A DNA stretch of 64,000 nt from Devosia subaequoris (GTDB lineage Bacteria > Pseudomonadota > Alphaproteobacteria > Rhizobiales > Devosiaceae), in NCBI RefSeq assembly GCF_014197055.1, contig NZ_JACIEW010000002.1:248001-312000 (forward strand), in the 5' to 3' direction. Below are positions 18,776 through 27,784 of the stretch, piece after piece. Positions within the stretch are counted from its first letter, which is position 1; each line of letters begins with the position of its first letter. The notes beneath the pieces were generated by a model that worked only from the letters and a program-made list of their open reading frames with translations, ran no database searches and was not told where the DNA came from. The translations under genes and the position numbers were made by a program.

Positions 18776-20275
18776 ATGGGCAAAAGCGCGCTCGACAAGG
18801 ATCTGCAGCGGTTTTCGGGCCTCGAAAACGCAACCCACAATCTGAGCCGCTCGCTGGCCGCACCCGGCATTGCGCTGGTCTTTTTGCTGCTTGTCGGTGT
18901 CTGGGCCGCTTTCGCCATGGGCCAGGGCCCCGGTACCTATGTGGTGGTCATTGCTGCGCTGATCGCCGGCTACATGGCCCTCAATGTCGGCGCCAATGAC
19001 GTGGCCAACAACATGGGTCCCGCCGTTGGCTCCCGCGCGCTGACCATGGTGGGCGCCCTGGTCATCGCCGGTATCTTCGAGGCGGCAGGAGCCTTGCTGG
19101 CCGGCGGCGACGTGGTCAACACGGTGGCGCGCGACCTGTTGATCTCCCCCGAAATGGAAAGCCGCACCTTCATCATGGTGATGATGGCGGCCCTTCTGGC
19201 CTCGGCCCTTTGGGTCAATCTGGCCACCTTTGTCGGCGCCCCCGTTTCCACGACCCACGCCGTCGTCGGCGGCGTTGTCGGATCCGGCATTGCCTCGGCC
19301 GGCTTTGCCATCGTCAATTGGCCCACCATCGCCGCCGTCGCCGCGAGTTGGGTCATCTCTCCGGTCCTGGGCGGCCTGATCGCAGCCGTATTCCTGGTCA
19401 TCGTCCGCATGACCATCACGACGCGCCTCGACAAGATCACCTCAGCCCGCGTCTGGGTGCCCATTTTCGTGGCGGTGATGACGGGCATCTTCACCATGTA
19501 CCTGACCACAAAGGGCCTGAGCCGTGTCTGGAAGCCCGGCTGGGGCGTGACCATTCCGCTCGGCATTGCCTTCGGCGCCCTTGGCTGGGTTGCCGCTATG
19601 CCTTGGGTTCGCCACCAGTCGCGTCACATGGAAAACCGCAAGAAGCACGTGGCGGCGCTGTTCCGCCTACCGCTGATTGTGGCGGCCGCGCTGCTGTCCT
19701 TCGCTCACGGCGCCAATGACGTGGCCAACGCCATCGGTCCCTTTGCCGCCATCGTCACCGCCATCCAGACCGGCCATGGCGAAGTTGCAGGCATCACTTT
19801 GCCGCTTTGGGTCCTGGCCATCGGCGCCATTGGCATCTCGCTGGGACTGGCCTTGTTCGGTCCGCGCCTCATCCGCACTGTGGGCGAGCAGATAACCAAG
19901 CTCAATGAGATCCGCGCCTTTTGCGCCGCCCTTTCGGCCGCCGTTACCGTGCTGATCGCTTCGGCGCTGGGCATGCCCGTGTCGTCCACCCACATTGCCG
20001 TGGGCGCGGTGTTCGGCGTCGGCTTTCTGCGCGAATACATCTCGCGGCGCGACATGCAGGGCACCGCCGTGCCGATCAATGCGCGCTTTGTCGATCCCAG
20101 CCAGCTCAATGCCACGCCTGAAGAGGCGCTGGCCAACGCGCGCCGCGCCGAGACCCGCATGCTGGTGCGGCGTCAGCACGTTTATTCCATCGCAGCGGCA
20201 TGGGTAATCACCGTGCCCGCCTCGGCCCTGGTGTCGGCTTCGCTCTATTTTGGCTTGAGCCTTTTGGTCCCCTAA
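18776..20275 (+). CDS. Inorganic phosphate transporter, PiT family
   Basis: The 499-residue inner-membrane protein has the duplicated PiT signature: GANDVANNMGPAVGS near residue 72 and GANDVANAIGPFAA in the second half. About 11 hydrophobic segments flank a central hydrophilic stretch (residues 285-300). PiT proteins import metal-phosphate by proton symport with moderate affinity. The N-terminal 35 residues are soluble and longer than in E. coli PitA. No Pho-box is visible upstream, in contrast to the esterase gene at 39-41 kb. The gene is divergent from the ilv leader. Confidence 0.93.
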   Translation: MGKSALDKDLQRFSGLENATHNLSRSLAAPGIALVFLLLVGVWAAFAMGQGPGTYVVVIAALIAGYMALNVGANDVANNMGPAVGSRALTMVGALVIAGIFEAAGALLAGGDVVNTVARDLLISPEMESRTFIMVMMAALLASALWVNLATFVGAPVSTTHAVVGGVVGSGIASAGFAIVNWPTIAAVAASWVISPVLGGLIAAVFLVIVRMTITTRLDKITSARVWVPIFVAVMTGIFTMYLTTKGLSRVWKPGWGVTIPLGIAFGALGWVAAMPWVRHQSRHMENRKKHVAALFRLPLIVAAALLSFAHGANDVANAIGPFAAIVTAIQTGHGEVAGITLPLWVLAIGAIGISLGLALFGPRLIRTVGEQITKLNEIRAFCAALSAAVTVLIASALGMPVSSTHIAVGAVFGVGFLREYISRRDMQGTAVPINARFVDPSQLNATPEEALANARRAETRMLVRRQHVYSIAAAWVITVPASALVSASLYFGLSLLVP

Positions 20276-20311
20276 GGCGTAGGCCTTCGGCCATCGGGGC
20301 GCTTGGCCGCT

Positions 20312-20785
20312 CTAGCTTGAGATCATCCGGTTGTGCAGGGTCAGTGCCAGCCGCCCTAGTGACTGGTCGGCCAGAAGCCGCCGGGCCTCGGGCAGCGTCG
20401 CCCAATGGCGCATGCGCTGGCCCTTTTCCTTGTAGTCGTCGAACTGCTGCGTCACACGCAGCGGGTAGAGCTCAACATCGACCAGCCCGACATTGTCCCC
20501 GCCCGCACCGGTCCGGTAGGTCCCAATGACTTCGCTCGAAATTTCTCCGGCAACGCCCGCCTCCTCCTTTGCCTCGACGGCAGCGCTCTCCCAAGGTGTC
20601 ATATCGGTTTCGACGGCGCCTTTGGGAAAGATCCACTTGCCGCTCCGGCGCGACGTGATCAGCAGGAACGCCATGCGCCCCTCAACGATCGCATAGGGCA
20701 TCGCCCCGGACTGGCGCAGGCTAGCTGCGGTTTCAACCCGCGGGCTCCAATGTTTCAGTATTTCGCGCATATCGTCCAACGGCAC
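20312..20785 (-). CDS. Nudix hydrolase
   Basis: This 157-residue protein has a Nudix fold. The Nudix box reads GAVETDMTPWESAAVEAKEEAG. The terminal EEAG is kept, but the first conserved Glu is Met and the conserved Arg is Val; similar loosened boxes are common in rhizobial diphosphoinositol-polyphosphate-like Nudix proteins. The KWIFPKGAVE lead-in also matches that group. The substrate is a nucleoside or inositol diphosphate derivative by family inference only. The start is uncertain: GTG at 20785 or ATG at 20770, neither with a clear ribosome site. It is convergent with the phosphate transporter. Confidence 0.8.
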   Translation of the reverse strand: MPLDDMREILKHWSPRVETAASLRQSGAMPYAIVEGRMAFLLITSRRSGKWIFPKGAVETDMTPWESAAVEAKEEAGVAGEISSEVIGTYRTGAGGDNVGLVDVELYPLRVTQQFDDYKEKGQRMRHWATLPEARRLLADQSLGRLALTLHNRMISS

Positions 20786-20839
20786 ATATTCGAGTCGTCA
20801 CTTTTCCTAGCCGGACAGTTCGTCTGAACATTTACAAGC

Positions 20840-20860
20840 AAAAGGGGCCCACAGGGCCCC
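20840..20860 (-). terminator. Rho-independent terminator of the cold-shock gene
   Basis: GGGGCCC (20844-20850) pairs with GGGCCCC (20854-20860) around ACA, with TTTT on the minus strand after the stem. Confidence 0.75.
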
Positions 20861-20923
20861 TTCCATTCCCGTTCTTCACCGTTTCCTTGAAAAACCGGTG
20901 AAATCCCGAGCTGCGTCTGGCGC

Positions 20924-21139
20924 TTAGCTGAGCAGGGTGAGGTCGGTTGCCGAAACCTTGCCGTCGCGACCAGTCTGCAGCTCGAAGCTCACCTTGTCAC
21001 CTTCATAAAGGCCCTGCAGGCCCGAGCGCTGAACGGCGGAAATGTGGACGAATGCGTCCTTCTCCCCGTTGTCGGGCGAGATGAAACCATAGCCCTTGGT
21101 AGTGTTGAAGAATTTCACGGTCCCGGTGATGGCGGCCAT
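20924..21139 (-). CDS. Cold-shock protein (CspA family)
   Basis: A 71-residue single cold-shock domain. The RNA-binding motifs are present as GTVKFFNTTKGYGFIS (RNP1 region) and DAFVHISAVQ (RNP2). Such proteins act as RNA chaperones or antiterminators. The ATG at 21139 has GAGGA upstream and matches the conserved N-terminus; the in-frame extension to 21256 is not conserved. A strong promoter about 155 bases upstream gives a long 5' leader of the kind that folds in a temperature-dependent way in cspA. Confidence 0.93.
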   Translation of the reverse strand: MAAITGTVKFFNTTKGYGFISPDNGEKDAFVHISAVQRSGLQGLYEGDKVSFELQTGRDGKVSATDLTLLS

Positions 21140-21300
21140 GTCTTGGTCCTCTAGGTCTGTTGTGCCGCAACGTGCGGCGGAAGGGTTTGTCCGGGAGTGT
21201 GCAACTTTTCCGGACTTACGGTTCACGAGATCAGGAGGTAGCCAAGTTTCCGGCAAGCCGGTCGTTCAGATAGCGCAAGACAAGTGGCACGTATGCACTA

Positions 21301-21329
21301 ATTATCTCTGTTTGCTGTGACATTTTCAA
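21301..21329 (-). promoter_or_regulatory. Promoter of the cold-shock gene with long leader
   Basis: On the minus strand TTGAAA (21324-21329) and GATAAT (21301-21306) are 17 bases apart, close to sigma-70 consensus. The stretch 21140-21300 is therefore mostly 5' leader; 21330-21457 holds only the lipoprotein hairpin. Confidence 0.65.
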
Positions 21330-21374
21330 GGCCACCCAGAGCGTTCAATAGACAAACCGCGCTTGATCACAAGA

Positions 21375-21402
21375 ACACCCGGTCGGGGGGCCAACCGGGT
21401 GT
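21375..21402 (-). terminator. Possible terminator after the glycine-zipper lipoprotein
   Basis: ACACCCGGT (21375-21383) pairs with ACCGGGTGT (21394-21402). The stem is strong but the following T-run is poor (TCTTGTG on the minus strand). Confidence 0.4.
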
Positions 21403-21457
21403 CTGGCGCTTGGGGGCGCTTGACCGCAGGGGGCGCTGCGGCTTGAGAAGCCGCGCG

Positions 21458-21733
21458 TTAGCCGCGCGGGCAGGTGTCGATGTAGCGGGTGCCGTTCGGG
21501 CGCTCGTAAACGCAGCGGTCGCGGCTGGTTCCGTAGTAACCAAGCAACTCGCCAGCAGCCGCACCAGCAACGGCACCGATACCGGCACCAACCGCCGTAC
21601 CGACAACATTGCCGCCAGTTGCGGTCGCACCAACAATGCCACCGCCAATGGCACCCACGGTCGCACCCTGCTGGGTGGTCGTACAGGCGGCCAGGGACAA
21701 GACGGTTGCGACGATGATCAGGATCTTGTGCAT
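21458..21733 (-). CDS. Glycine-zipper lipoprotein (17-kDa antigen-like)
   Basis: This 91-residue protein has a lipoprotein signal, MHKILIIVATVLSLAAC, with the lipobox LAAC. A glycine-zipper follows (residues 23-65), in which Gly recurs every four residues in GAIGGGIVGA and GAGIGAVAGAAAG, as in the Rickettsia 17-kDa surface antigen group. The tail has a Cys pair in DRCVYERP and DTCPRG. It is expected in the outer membrane. GGAGG precedes the ATG at 21733. The role is unknown; the family is linked to envelope stability. Confidence 0.8.
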   Translation of the reverse strand: MHKILIIVATVLSLAACTTTQQGATVGAIGGGIVGATATGGNVVGTAVGAGIGAVAGAAAGELLGYYGTSRDRCVYERPNGTRYIDTCPRG

Positions 21734-21813
21734 TAATTCCTCCAACGAAACACTCGGACGAAGGAATGCACGGCTCCGTGAATGGTTCCGGCTGGGTTTT
21801 AAACTTTATTAAT

Positions 21814-22173
21814 TCAATACCGTCCCTTGCGCCCTAGCCCGGCCAGGGACAATCCCAGCCAGCCCAGCATCATCAGGCCGCCGCCCAGCGGTGCGGCTCC
21901 GCCGAACAGTCCCTGCCCCAACAAAGCGCGCATTGTCAGGTCGCCGCCAAACAGCAGCGTGCCACCGGCCAACACCAACCCGGCCCCAAGGAGCAATCGC
22001 CCCTGCCCGAACAATCCGACCGCCACCAGCACCGGCGCATGAGACAGAAACATCGTCGCCAGGGCGCTCAGATTCCGGCTCTCGCCATGTGATGCGGCAG
22101 CAGCGGCAGCAACACCGATTGCACCCATCAGGCCAGCAAGAACCAGGAAATGTCTCGGCACCAGTCTGGGCAT
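21814..22173 (-). CDS. DUF423 inner-membrane protein
   Basis: The 119-residue product has four hydrophobic segments. It opens with MPRLVPRHFLVLAGLMGAIG and continues into ASHGES, the Gly/Ala-Ser-His-Gly mark of the DUF423 family (E. coli YgdD group). The function of the family is unknown. The ATG at 22173 sits where homologues start, while the frame stays open to 22284 with no conservation. It is divergent from the MATE transporter, with 74 bases between their starts. Confidence 0.75.
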   Translation of the reverse strand: MPRLVPRHFLVLAGLMGAIGVAAAAAASHGESRNLSALATMFLSHAPVLVAVGLFGQGRLLLGAGLVLAGGTLLFGGDLTMRALLGQGLFGGAAPLGGGLMMLGWLGLSLAGLGRKGRY

Positions 22174-22247
22174 CTCATGCTCCCGGCATCGGTCCCGCTT
22201 TCGCGCCGGACCGGATTGGACTACAGCATGAACTGCGAGTGAGAGAC

Positions 22248-23669
22248 ATGACAATGAGCGACAACGTCGCGGCGGCCCGTGCAACGCCGCAAAGCCCCAA
22301 GGCCGGAACCGGCTGGAGCGCTGAGTTGCGCGCCACCTTCGCTCTGGCCTGGCCTTTGGTCATTGCCCAGGTGGCCCAGAACGCCCTGCAGGCCACCGAT
22401 GTCCTGATGATGGGTTGGCTGGGGCCGGAAGCGCTTGCCGCAGGCACCTTGGCCAGCAGCTTCCTCATGCCCCTGTTCCTGTTCGGCGTTGGCGCGGTTG
22501 GTGCCGTGGCGCCATTGACGGCCCAGGCGCGCGGTCGCCGCGATATCAAGGCCATTCGCCGTGTCGTCCGCCAGGGCTTCTGGGCCGCCATCGCCCTGGC
22601 CCTGTTGCTCACCCCGATCCTCTTGCAAATTCGCACCGTCTATGGCTGGCTCGGGCAGGACCCGGTTCTGGCCGCAAGGGCCGAAGAATATATCCAGATC
22701 GCGGTATTGATGCTGGTGCCCGCCATGGGTGTCATCGTCCTGCGTTCCTTTCTCTCCACCTTCGATTCCACGCGTATCATTCTCGTCATCACCCTGGGCG
22801 GCGTCATCGTCAACGCCATCACCAACTACCTGCTGATGTTCGGCAATTTCGGCCTGCCACGACTGGAACTGCGTGGCGCAGCCATTGCAACGGTCCTGAC
22901 CAACCTGTTCATGCTCGGCGCCATGCTGACCTATGTGCTGCGCCATCGTCGCTTCAAGCGCTTCAACATTCTCATCCGCTTCTGGAAACCCGATTGGCCT
23001 CGCTTCCGCGAAATTTTCCGCATCGGCACGCCGATCGGCCTGACTGTGCTGGCCGAAGTTGGCCTGTTCGCCGCTGCCGCCATTCTGATGGGCCGGCTGG
23101 GCACCGATGAATTGGCCGCTCACGCCGTAGCGCTGCAATGCGCCTCGCTGGCCTTTATGGTCCCGCTCGGGCTGGGCATCGCCGCCACCGTGCGCGTTGG
23201 CGTCGCCTGTGGCCGCAAGGACCAGGAAGGAATCCGCAAAGCCGGTTGGACCAGCTTCATGCTCGGCACGGGCTTCATGGCGGTCTCTGCCCTCGCCTTT
23301 ATCCTGTTCGGCCCGGTCATCGTCTCCCTGTTCCTCGACCCCAGCCTGCCGCAGAACCAGAACGCATTGATGTTCGCTGCCACATATCTCGCCATCGCCG
23401 GTCTGTTTCAGATCGTCGACGGCGCCCAGGTGGTTGCCGCCCATGCGCTGCGCGGACTGAGCGACACCAAGGTACCCATGGTGATGGCTATTTTCGGCTA
23501 TTGGCTGGTTGGCCTGCCCGTGGCCTGGCTGTTGGGATATGTGCTCGATATGCGCGGCGTGGGCATCTGGCTCGGCCTTGCCGCCGGCCTCGCCTTCGTC
23601 GCCGTGCTGCTGGTTGGCCGTTTCGCGCTCCGCGAGCGCCTGGGCCTGCTTCGCAACATCGACGCCTAG
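22248..23669 (+). CDS. MATE-family efflux transporter
   Basis: The 473-residue protein has 12 hydrophobic segments in two related halves, as in the NorM branch of MATE exporters, which expel cationic drugs or metabolites in exchange for Na+ or H+. Family blocks are AWPLVIAQVAQNALQATDVLMMGWLG near the N-terminus, the mid-protein IGTPIGLTVLAEVGLF and the QCASLAFMVPLGLGIAATVRVG stretch. The ATG at 22248 has GAGTGAGAG upstream; an ATG two codons later is equally possible. The substrate is not predictable. Confidence 0.93.
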   Translation: MTMSDNVAAARATPQSPKAGTGWSAELRATFALAWPLVIAQVAQNALQATDVLMMGWLGPEALAAGTLASSFLMPLFLFGVGAVGAVAPLTAQARGRRDIKAIRRVVRQGFWAAIALALLLTPILLQIRTVYGWLGQDPVLAARAEEYIQIAVLMLVPAMGVIVLRSFLSTFDSTRIILVITLGGVIVNAITNYLLMFGNFGLPRLELRGAAIATVLTNLFMLGAMLTYVLRHRRFKRFNILIRFWKPDWPRFREIFRIGTPIGLTVLAEVGLFAAAAILMGRLGTDELAAHAVALQCASLAFMVPLGLGIAATVRVGVACGRKDQEGIRKAGWTSFMLGTGFMAVSALAFILFGPVIVSLFLDPSLPQNQNALMFAATYLAIAGLFQIVDGAQVVAAHALRGLSDTKVPMVMAIFGYWLVGLPVAWLLGYVLDMRGVGIWLGLAAGLAFVAVLLVGRFALRERLGLLRNIDA

Positions 23670-24559
23670 AGAGCCTTGCCCTCGAGACCCAAACGAGGCC
23701 AGTCGCCCATGCGGTTGCGGAACCAGGTGCGCTGCCGCTTCGCATATTGGTGCGTGGCGATGGTGGCCAAGGTGATCGCTTCGCCCTGGCTGTGCACCCC
23801 GTCGAGCCAGTCGGAAATCTCGCGCACGCCTATGGCCTTCATCACCGGCAGGCTTGGGTCGAGATTCAGCGCCCGCAGCGCCTTCACCTCCTCCACAGCC
23901 CCGCTGGCGAACATGGTCTCAAAGCGCCGCGCAATGCGTCCGCGCAGCACATCGCGGTCCGGGGATAGCACAAAGCGCTCGACCAACCAGCCCTCCAGCA
24001 GCCCCGGCCGCTGATCGTCCTGAAAACTCGACAATGCCCGCCCCGTGGCACGTTTCACCGCTATGGCCCGCGTCACCCGCTGCGGATCGGCTACCTTTAG
24101 GCGCTGGGCCGTCACCGGGTCCTCCATCGCCAGCAACGCCATCCGTTCTGGCTCGTCCAGCGCTTGAATCTCTTGCTGAACTTCAAACGTCAGCGCGGAG
24201 GAAATTTCCGGAACGTCGGCGAATCCATTTGTCAGCGCCTCAAAGTAAAGCCCTGTTCCACCGACGAAAATCAGCTCGCGCGCGGGATCGACCTCATTCA
24301 GGATTGCCTGCGTCGCCCGCACCCATTGCCCCGTCGAAAACCGCTCGGCAGCCGGCACCACGCCATAGAGTCGGTGTTCGGCCTCGGCCTCATCTGCGAC
24401 GCTTGGGCGGGCCGTCACAATCCGCAGCGTGTCATATACCTGCATGGCATCGGCATTGATGATGACGCCGCCGCCGGCGCGTGCACGTCCCAGCGCCAGC
24501 GCCGACTTGCCGCTGGCAGTCGGACCCGCTATCAGCACAGCGCGCCTTTGGCTCGTCAC
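23666..24559 (-). CDS. miaA: tRNA dimethylallyltransferase
   Basis: MiaA transfers a dimethylallyl group to N6 of A37 in tRNAs reading UNN codons. The 297-residue protein shows the P-loop AGPTASGKS at residue 8, the substrate loop NADAMQVY, GGTGLYFEAL, and the C-terminal IATHQYAKRQRTWFRNR for tRNA binding. The GTG at 24559 has GGGAGA upstream, and conservation begins there. Its stop overlaps the end of the MATE gene by four bases in convergent orientation. The start lies only 27 bases from serB, so both promoters must overlap coding sequence. Confidence 0.95.
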   Translation of the reverse strand: MTSQRRAVLIAGPTASGKSALALGRARAGGGVIINADAMQVYDTLRIVTARPSVADEAEAEHRLYGVVPAAERFSTGQWVRATQAILNEVDPARELIFVGGTGLYFEALTNGFADVPEISSALTFEVQQEIQALDEPERMALLAMEDPVTAQRLKVADPQRVTRAIAVKRATGRALSSFQDDQRPGLLEGWLVERFVLSPDRDVLRGRIARRFETMFASGAVEEVKALRALNLDPSLPVMKAIGVREISDWLDGVHSQGEAITLATIATHQYAKRQRTWFRNRMGDWPRLGLEGKAL

Positions 24560-24586
24560 CGAACTCTCCCGAAAGTTTTGCCCGCC

Positions 24587-25459
24587 ATGCCGGTTCTTTC
24601 TCTCATCGCCAATCCCGCTGACCCCGAGTTGAGCGCACCGCTGGCGCAGGCTGTGGTGGCCCAAACCGGCGGAGAACTCAACTGGCTAAACCACGGCGTG
24701 GCCTGCGACATTCTCGAGCCCAATGCTCCAGATGCGTTACGGATCGCCCGTGACATCATCGGCACCAAGTCCGTGGATGCCAATTTGGTGCCCACTGATG
24801 GCCGCCGCAAGCTTCTCCTCGTCGCCGACATGGATTCCACCATGATCGAGCAGGAATGCATCGACGAGCTAGCCGCCGCCCTCGATCTCAAGCCGCAGGT
24901 TGCCGAAATCACCGACCGCGCCATGCGCGGCGAACTCGACTTTGCCCAGGCGCTGGACACCCGCGTTGCGCTGCTCAAGGGGTTGGAGCGCAAGGTGATC
25001 GAGGAAGTGCGCCGCGAGGCCATCACCCTTGCTCCCGGTGGCCGCGCCCTGGTCCAGACCATGAAGGCGTATGGCGCCTATACCTCACTGGTCTCGGGCG
25101 GCTTCACCTTCTTTGCCGACTACTACGCCAAGCGCATCGGCTTTGATGAAGCCATTGCCAATGTGCTCGAATTCGATGGCGACCGCCTGACGGGAACGGT
25201 GGCCAAGCCCATTGTCGACAAGAACACCAAGCGTGAGCGACTGCTGACACTGGCCGGTGAACGCAATCTTGACCTGGCCCGCACTTTGGCGGTGGGAGAT
25301 GGCGCCAACGACCTCGACATGATCGGGGTGGCCGGTTTTGGCGTGGCCCTGCACGCCAAGCCAGCGGTTGCCGAAGCGGCCGGCATCCGCATCGACCATG
25401 GCGACCTCACCGCCCTGCTCTACCTGCAAGGCTATTACGACGACGAATTCGTCCGCTAG
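24587..25459 (+). CDS. serB: Phosphoserine phosphatase
   Basis: SerB dephosphorylates phosphoserine in the last step of serine synthesis. The 290-residue protein carries the HAD motif DMDST at residues 81-85, the lysine/Ser motif region SLVSGGF, and VGDGANDLDMI in the third motif. Residues 1-70 form an ACT-like N-terminal domain. Homologues keep serB and miaA adjacent in this group. The gene has a strong terminator directly downstream that also separates it from hflC. Confidence 0.95.
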   Translation: MPVLSLIANPADPELSAPLAQAVVAQTGGELNWLNHGVACDILEPNAPDALRIARDIIGTKSVDANLVPTDGRRKLLLVADMDSTMIEQECIDELAAALDLKPQVAEITDRAMRGELDFAQALDTRVALLKGLERKVIEEVRREAITLAPGGRALVQTMKAYGAYTSLVSGGFTFFADYYAKRIGFDEAIANVLEFDGDRLTGTVAKPIVDKNTKRERLLTLAGERNLDLARTLAVGDGANDLDMIGVAGFGVALHAKPAVAEAAGIRIDHGDLTALLYLQGYYDDEFVR

Positions 25460-25477
25460 CTTGATAACTTCAATAAC

Positions 25478-25509
25478 AAAGGCCCGCGCAGTTTCCTGCG
25501 CGGGCCTTT
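25478..25509. terminator. Bidirectional terminator between serB and hflC
   Basis: AAAGGCCCGCGCAG (25478-25491) pairs perfectly with CTGCGCGGGCCTTT (25496-25509) around TTTC. Confidence 0.88.
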
Positions 25510-25528
25510 AATCTGTCTGCCATAAGAC

Positions 25529-26617
25529 TTACTGGCTGGATGCCGGCGCCGTCTCTTCGGCCGGAGGCGGGGCCTCGGTGCCCACTGTGGGCTGCAGTTC
25601 CGAACCATCGTCCAGCGTCATGGTCGGCGCCACGGTTTCTTCGATGCCCAGGCCATCCAGTGCCGGCTCATCCGAGCTGGTGCTGGGGGTCTGAGGCGCC
25701 GATTGCTGCGGCAGCGGCGTTGCAAAGCTTGTGCTGGCCGCCGGGATTTCGCCGTCCGAACCAAAGTAGCGGAAGAAGGCGCTATCAGGCGAGAGGACCA
25801 TGGTGGTGCCGGTATTCCCCAGCGCGGTCCGATAGGATTCCATCGAGCGATAGAACTCGAAGAATTCCGCGTCCTGCCCGTAGGCCGAGGCGAAGATACG
25901 GTTCCGATCGGCATCACCCGTACCACGGATGATTTCGGCATCGCGTGTCGCTGCGGCGACGATTTCCACGGCCTGACGTTCGGCAATGGCGCGCAGGCTC
26001 TGTGCCTGCTCCTGACCACGGGCCCGCAGCAGCGCGGCCTCGGCCAGACGTTCAGCACGCATGCGCTCATAGGTCCGCTCTGAGACTTCATCCGCCAGAT
26101 CAGTACGCAGAATACGCACATCAACGATCTCGATACCCAGTGCAGCCATTTCCGGCCGGATCAGATCGCGCGCTTCAGTCATCATCTGCGGGCGTTGCTC
26201 GGAGAGAGCGGCGTTGAACTCACGCAGACCATAGACCTGGCGCAAGGCAGCGTCGAAACGCGTGGCGATACGATCCTGCGCGACAGACAATTGACCCAGC
26301 GCCCGCTGACGGAACAGCACCGGATCAACGATCTTGTAGGTCAGGAAAGCGTCCACCTCGTAGAAGGCACCGCCCGAGACCTGCACGGTCATGTCGGCGA
26401 TATCCTGACGCAGCAGACGATCTTCGATGATCTGTACGCTATCGACGATGTCGGTCGGGATCTTGAAGTACAGACCCGGCTCGGTGCGGACATCAGTGAT
26501 CTGACCGAAACGCAGCACGATAGCCTGTTCACGCTCGTTGACCACATAGATCGAGGAGAACAGCACATAAAGGGCCGCCACCAGGACGCCGCCAATGATG
26601 AAGAGACGATTGCTCAT
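25529..26617 (-). CDS. hflC: HflC, FtsH protease modulator
   Basis: HflC is one of the two SPFH/prohibitin-fold subunits that cage the FtsH protease in the inner membrane. Residues 7-23 form the membrane anchor, followed by the SPFH domain (VNEREQAIVLRFGQITD onward) and a coiled coil rich in Ala, Glu and Arg near residues 165-235. The C-terminal 75 residues (from about 285) are a Pro/Ser/Thr-rich tail longer than in E. coli HflC. The gene lies three bases after hflK. degP, which often follows hflC in relatives, is absent. Confidence 0.94.
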   Translation of the reverse strand: MSNRLFIIGGVLVAALYVLFSSIYVVNEREQAIVLRFGQITDVRTEPGLYFKIPTDIVDSVQIIEDRLLRQDIADMTVQVSGGAFYEVDAFLTYKIVDPVLFRQRALGQLSVAQDRIATRFDAALRQVYGLREFNAALSEQRPQMMTEARDLIRPEMAALGIEIVDVRILRTDLADEVSERTYERMRAERLAEAALLRARGQEQAQSLRAIAERQAVEIVAAATRDAEIIRGTGDADRNRIFASAYGQDAEFFEFYRSMESYRTALGNTGTTMVLSPDSAFFRYFGSDGEIPAASTSFATPLPQQSAPQTPSTSSDEPALDGLGIEETVAPTMTLDDGSELQPTVGTEAPPPAEETAPASSQ

Positions 26618-26620
26618 GGC

Positions 26621-27721
26621 TTACTCCCCCGAACCGGTGTTTGTGTTGGCGCGGGAGCGCAATTCAGGCAACGGCAAGTACGGCACAACGCCTGAACCAC
26701 CGGCACCATTCTCGACCAGAACCTTCTCCGAGGAGCTTAGCACCTGTTCCATGGTTTCCAGGAACAGACGCTTGCGGGTCACTTCGGGTGCATTGACATA
26801 TTCGGCATACACCGCGTTGAAGCGCTCGGCCTCACCGGTTGCTTCCTGCACCACACGGTTGGAGTAAGCAGCAGCTTCTTCGCGCAGCGCTGCGGCCTGA
26901 CCGCGGGCGTCACCCAGAAGGGTGTTTGCGTAGGAGCGGGCTTCTTCCTGCAGACGATCCTCATCCTGCTCGGCGCGCTGCACTTCGTTAAACGCGTCGG
27001 CCACTTCGGCTGGCGGAGCGGCGTTCTCGATCGAGATCTGCTGCACCGAAACACCCATGCCATAGGAGTCGAGAATGTCCTGGGTGATCTGCTGCACCTC
27101 AATGGCGATCCCGGCGCGGTCGTCGCGGAAAATATCCTGTGCCGGACGGCGGCCGACGATTTCGCGCATCGCGCTTTCCGCAGCGTTGCGCACCATCTCT
27201 TCCGGATCGCGGACATTGATCACATAGTCGACTGGATTGCCCACCGACCAAAGCACGGCAAAGCGCACATCAACGATGTTCTGGTCGCCAGAAAGCATCA
27301 ACCCGTCATCGGCATTGGCGCGCGAACCTGAGCCAGTCGCCGTACCGATGGAAGTCTGGTTCTGAGAGGTGTTGACCTTCTCGACCGTTTCGATGGGCCA
27401 GAGGTGGAAATGCAGACCCGCAGTGGACAATTCCTGCTTGGGCGCACCCAGACGGAATTCGACGCCGACTTCGGCTTCTTCAACGGTATAGACCGAGTTG
27501 AGCAGCCAGAAAGCGCCCAATACCAGCACAGCACCGACCAATAGCCAGCGACCACCCGGCAATCCGCCGCCAAACTGAGCGCGTCCGCGGTTCAGAATGT
27601 CTTCGAGATTGGGAGTATTGTTGCTCGGACGGCGTGGACCGCCCCCGCCTCCCCCTGGCGCCTGGCCCCACGGTCCGCCATTATTGCGGCCGCCTCCGCC
27701 ACCATTATTCTCCCAAGGCAT
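26621..27721 (-). CDS. hflK: HflK, FtsH protease modulator
   Basis: HflK partners HflC in the FtsH-containing membrane complex. The 366-residue protein has a Gly/Asn-rich cytoplasmic head (residues 1-40), a membrane segment near 58-78, the SPFH domain starting EEAEVGVEFRLG, and a charged coiled coil (about 230-290) with AFNEVQRAEQDEDRLQEEA. AAGGAA precedes the ATG. It is followed by hflC and preceded by folA with a 63-base gap, so one transcript is likely. Confidence 0.94.
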   Translation of the reverse strand: MPWENNGGGGGRNNGGPWGQAPGGGGGGPRRPSNNTPNLEDILNRGRAQFGGGLPGGRWLLVGAVLVLGAFWLLNSVYTVEEAEVGVEFRLGAPKQELSTAGLHFHLWPIETVEKVNTSQNQTSIGTATGSGSRANADDGLMLSGDQNIVDVRFAVLWSVGNPVDYVINVRDPEEMVRNAAESAMREIVGRRPAQDIFRDDRAGIAIEVQQITQDILDSYGMGVSVQQISIENAAPPAEVADAFNEVQRAEQDEDRLQEEARSYANTLLGDARGQAAALREEAAAYSNRVVQEATGEAERFNAVYAEYVNAPEVTRKRLFLETMEQVLSSSEKVLVENGAGGSGVVPYLPLPELRSRANTNTGSGE

Positions 27722-27784
27722 CGCATTCCTTTCGGTGTCTTCGAGAAATCATTGCTGCCATATATAGGCAAGGCGCCCGCACGA

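Noticed and set aside
18429..18863. A 144-codon minus-strand frame across the ilv leader
   Set aside because: It runs through the attenuator and the start of the phosphate transporter. The short GTG leader in another frame fits regulation better.
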